Assembly (NCBI RefSeq): GCF_008935075.1
Contig: NZ_CP044545.1
Location: 709,501 to 773,500 of the forward strand
Reading direction: 5' to 3'
Source: Pradoshia sp. D12
GTDB taxonomy: Bacteria > Bacillota > Bacilli > Bacillales > Pradoshiaceae
Length of the DNA: 64,000 nt
Positions 61,763-64,000 of the stretch are shown piece after piece; the first letter of the stretch is position 1; each line of letters begins with the position of its first letter. The notes under the pieces were generated by a model that saw only the letters and a list, made by a program, of their open reading frames with translations, was not told the DNA's origin and did no database searches. Made by a program: the position numbers and the translations under genes.

Positions 61763-62156
61763 AATTATTATGCCCCCTTAACAGCAGAATCACTTCTCTT
61801 CGATATTCCATAGATGATACCGACAAGTCAGGAAAGAAAGGGAGTCAAATACGTATCGTGATTTACTCATAGGTTGCATAAATTTCCTTGGATTTATATC
61901 TGCTGAGTTGACATCCTATAATGATAATAATGATAGACACCAGCAGTAATTTGGAAATATACATCTATATGTTTTTCTTCCTAGCCTATATTATAGGAGA
62001 GGCTAAGGGCATTTATTTTACTTTCTCCTAGCTTTATGTTGATATTGTATAATGAAGATTACTATGATTGTCCAAAGAAGGAATATTATGATAGTGCTTT
62101 AAAGGTATTTCTGATTGGTCATAACACATAACTGATACATAGAAAGGATGGTCCAA
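61763..62156. other. Intergenic region before dedA-family gene
   Basis: About 390 bases between divergent genes; a partial dyad near 61976-62010 (CTAGCCT / AGAGGCTA) is weak. The ribosome site AAAGGA lies at the end. Confidence 0.35.
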
Positions 62157-62768
62157 TTGGAGTCTTGGATAATGGACTTGATGAATCAATTTGGTTATTG
62201 GGGAGTGTTTCTCCTAATTGCTTTAGAAAATGTATTTCCTCCTATTCCGTCTGAAGTGATTTTAACGTTTGGAGGATATATGACACATGAAACTCAGTTA
62301 ACGGTAGTTGGTGTCATATTGGTATCTACAATAGGTTCGGTTTCCGGTGCAATCATTTTATATTTCATTGGCCGATTGCTTGATGTCAGTCGTTTGGAAA
62401 AAATAATTGATCGGTATGGGAAGATCCTTCGTCTTACAAAAGAAGACATTTATAAGGCTGATGCCTGGTTTGATAAGTATGGTATTTGGACAGTCTTATT
62501 CTGCCGTCTAATTCCCTTAATTCGGAGCCTAATTTCTATTCCTGCAGGGATGTCCAATATGAATTTTCCATTATTCATTTTGTTTACAACAATAGGGACA
62601 GTTGTCTGGAATACCATCCTGGTCAACCTGGGAGCAAGTGTGGGAGAAAATTGGCATGAGATTGTAAACTATATGGACACTTTCTCAAATGTAATCTATG
62701 TCATACTCATTGTGCTATTTATCCTGTGTATTGTTTGGTATATTCGAAAAAGAAAAGAACGGAAGTAA
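62157..62768 (+). CDS. DedA-family membrane protein
   Basis: A 203-residue integral membrane protein of the DedA/SNARE-associated superfamily, members of which move phospholipids or undecaprenyl phosphate across the membrane. Typical blocks are LENVFPPIPSEVILTFGGYM near the N-terminus and the C-terminal FCRLIPLIRSLISIPAGMSNM (F-x-R-x-x-P). The start is a TTG at 62157, because AAAGGA is eight bases upstream of it; the in-frame ATG at 62148 overlaps the ribosome site. Single-gene unit closed by a bidirectional hairpin. Confidence 0.88.
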   Translation: MESWIMDLMNQFGYWGVFLLIALENVFPPIPSEVILTFGGYMTHETQLTVVGVILVSTIGSVSGAIILYFIGRLLDVSRLEKIIDRYGKILRLTKEDIYKADAWFDKYGIWTVLFCRLIPLIRSLISIPAGMSNMNFPLFILFTTIGTVVWNTILVNLGASVGENWHEIVNYMDTFSNVIYVILIVLFILCIVWYIRKRKERK

Positions 62769-62773
62769 ACTTG

Positions 62774-62816
62774 AAAAGCCCATATTCTCCAGATGAAATG
62801 GAGGACAAGGGCTTTT
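62774..62816. terminator. Bidirectional terminator
   Basis: AAAAGCCC (62774-62781) pairs with GGGCTTTT (62809-62816), with an inner stem CTCCA / TGGAG. It serves the convergent dedA-family and hydrolase genes. Confidence 0.85.
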
Positions 62817-62817
62817 A

Positions 62818-63756
62818 TTATTTGTTTGGCATATAGTTTGTTAAAAATGAACTAACTTTTTCTTCATACAATGCTGGATTTATATCATAGGCATTGCCAT
62901 GCTCTGCTTTCGGTACTGAATAGAGGTCTTTTTCTGATGGAGTAGCCTCATAAAGCTCATGTACCATTTCAACTGGAACAAAGGTATCAGCTTCACCATG
63001 GATATAGAGGATGGGTAAATTTGTCTTCTTGACCTGCTCGATAGCTGAAGCTTCTCCAAAAGAGTACCCTGCCCGGATTTTTGTTAACAAACTAGTAGTT
63101 TGGATAATTGGGAAGCTTGGAAGATGATACATTCTTTTCAATTGATAGGATAGAACATCTTTGGCAGACGTATATCCGCAATCGGCAATAATTGCTTTTA
63201 CTTGATTTGTCAGCTCTTCGCCGCTTGTCATTAAGACAGTAGATGCCCCCATCGAAACACCATGCAGGGCGATGTTTGAATCTTCTCCTTTACGATCGAT
63301 TATATAATCAATCCATTGAAGATAATCCTTGCGCTCTGGCCAACCAAAACCAATATAATCCCCTTCGCTAGCACCATGTCCACGCGCATCCGGCATAAGC
63401 ACATTATAATTTAAAGTTTCATGATAATATTTTGCGTATGCAGCCATATTCTTAGCCTTGCCTGCGTATCCATGCGCAATAATAACGGTTTGATTGGTTG
63501 GTTCATTAGCTTCCAAATAATAGCCTTTTAATTTCAGACCATCCATAGAAGTGATTGATACAGTCTCAAAGTTTGATTTGCTCATCCATGAAAGTGCCTG
63601 TTCCAGTAGAGAGTTGTCGGTTGAGACATCTAAATCTGGATTATCATCTAGAAAATCCTTATCAGAACGATAAACGGCTACTTTATAAAAGTAGAAGCTG
63701 GCTGCAGTCAGAATGGCTAGTATGAGTATGGTGATAATCGCAATCCACTTTTTCAT
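62818..63756 (-). CDS. Membrane-anchored alpha/beta hydrolase (YqkD-like)
   Basis: A 312-residue hydrolase with one N-terminal membrane helix (residues ~3-24) and an alpha/beta-hydrolase domain. The nucleophile elbow is GVSMGAS, the oxyanion block HGYAGKAKNMAAYAKYY, the acid is in HGEADTFVP, and the histidine in KAEHGNAYD. B. subtilis YqkD has a similar plan. Substrate unknown, possibly an ester at the membrane surface. The ATG at 63754-63756 follows AAGGTG; the GTG nine bases earlier is too close to it. Confidence 0.85.
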   Translation of the reverse strand: MKKWIAIITILILAILTAASFYFYKVAVYRSDKDFLDDNPDLDVSTDNSLLEQALSWMSKSNFETVSITSMDGLKLKGYYLEANEPTNQTVIIAHGYAGKAKNMAAYAKYYHETLNYNVLMPDARGHGASEGDYIGFGWPERKDYLQWIDYIIDRKGEDSNIALHGVSMGASTVLMTSGEELTNQVKAIIADCGYTSAKDVLSYQLKRMYHLPSFPIIQTTSLLTKIRAGYSFGEASAIEQVKKTNLPILYIHGEADTFVPVEMVHELYEATPSEKDLYSVPKAEHGNAYDINPALYEEKVSSFLTNYMPNK

Positions 63757-64000
63757 AGTCCACACCTTCTTCTAAGTTGTCATAACAACTATCATACATC
63801 GAAAGATGACTTTTTGGTATAAGGTTTCTTTATCTATAATTACCTCAATTATCTATAATGCAGTAAGGATTATGTACCAGTGCGCGACTGAATAAGTGGA
63901 AGACCTGTTTGAAGGAAAAAATTGAACGTTATCACAGATAGTAGATGTTAAATTTTCCATAAATAAAATGTTCAAACAACCTGTTAAAATATAGATATAC
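63757..64000. other. Upstream region of the hydrolase to window edge
   Basis: About 240 AT-rich bases that should hold the hydrolase promoter. No gene or clear hairpin seen before the window ends. Confidence 0.35.

Overview
The window is low-G+C Gram-positive DNA from a spore-forming member of the Bacillaceae. The evidence is a spoVR gene, strong AGGAGG-type ribosome sites, frequent TTG/GTG starts, an LtaS-type lipoteichoic acid synthase, BdbC and a CadC/CadA pair. From 3.0 to 13.0 kb the gene order (yhcT-like pseudouridine synthase, yhcU-like, yhcX-like GNAT-nitrilase, pgcA, yhdB-like, spoVR) follows the relative order I recall for Bacillus subtilis, with genes missing in between. This part looks like chromosomal backbone. 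I cannot name the species.

Region by region: 1-2.96 kb holds the 5' part of ltaS (it runs off the left edge), a 1.1 kb gene-free stretch and a small stress membrane protein. 3-5.4 kb holds RNA modification and a thiol-oxidation pair. 5.5-10.8 kb holds alpha-glucosidase, GNAT-nitrilase and phosphoglucomutase. 10.9-13 kb holds yhdB-like and spoVR. 13-32 kb is an accessory island made of single genes, pseudogenes, an IS110-family element and its remnant, and dispersed repeats. It is punctuated by two extra 637-bp copies of the spoVR 3' end. Its genes include an EcsC-like protein, a HEPN-CBS protein, a PH-like/TM/helical-repeat protein, CorA, DUF3021, SMI1/KNR4, an AAA ATPase, a nucleotidyltransferase, an Ltp-type protein, lipoproteins and a secreted nuclease. 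32-36.5 kb holds four nearly identical cold-shock genes, each with its own promoter, leader hairpin and terminator; a fifth lies at 47.9 kb. 37-40 kb holds a frameshifted metallopeptidase and a GH3 glycosidase. 40.9-42.8 kb is an arsenic operon (arsR-acr3-arsC). 42.9-45.2 kb is a Crp/Fnr regulator, a divergent MFS transporter and cytidine deaminase, possibly a nucleoside-salvage unit. 45-53.7 kb holds Ig-like-domain proteins, a kinase-like protein, YjdM, a secreted alkaline phosphatase and a threefold hairpin repeat ahead of a DMT exporter. 54-56.5 kb is cadC-cadA. 56.6-60.3 kb holds a HAD phosphatase, acetyltransferase, alkyl-DNA repair protein and a BltR/Blt-type regulator-efflux pair with a classic 19-bp-spacer MerR promoter. 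60.6-64 kb holds an acetyltransferase, two coupled small membrane proteins, a DedA protein and an alpha/beta hydrolase.

The most unusual structure is the 13-29 kb island. Two stranded spoVR tails carry almost only synonymous differences from the intact gene, so they diverged while they were part of working genes. Between and around them lie single genes in both orientations, separated by an imperfect intergenic repeat with a GGGGCAGGTTAG core. This looks like a cassette-accreting hotspot at the 3' end of spoVR. No integrase is visible, so the mechanism is open: homologous exchange on the spoVR tail or an undescribed mobile unit.
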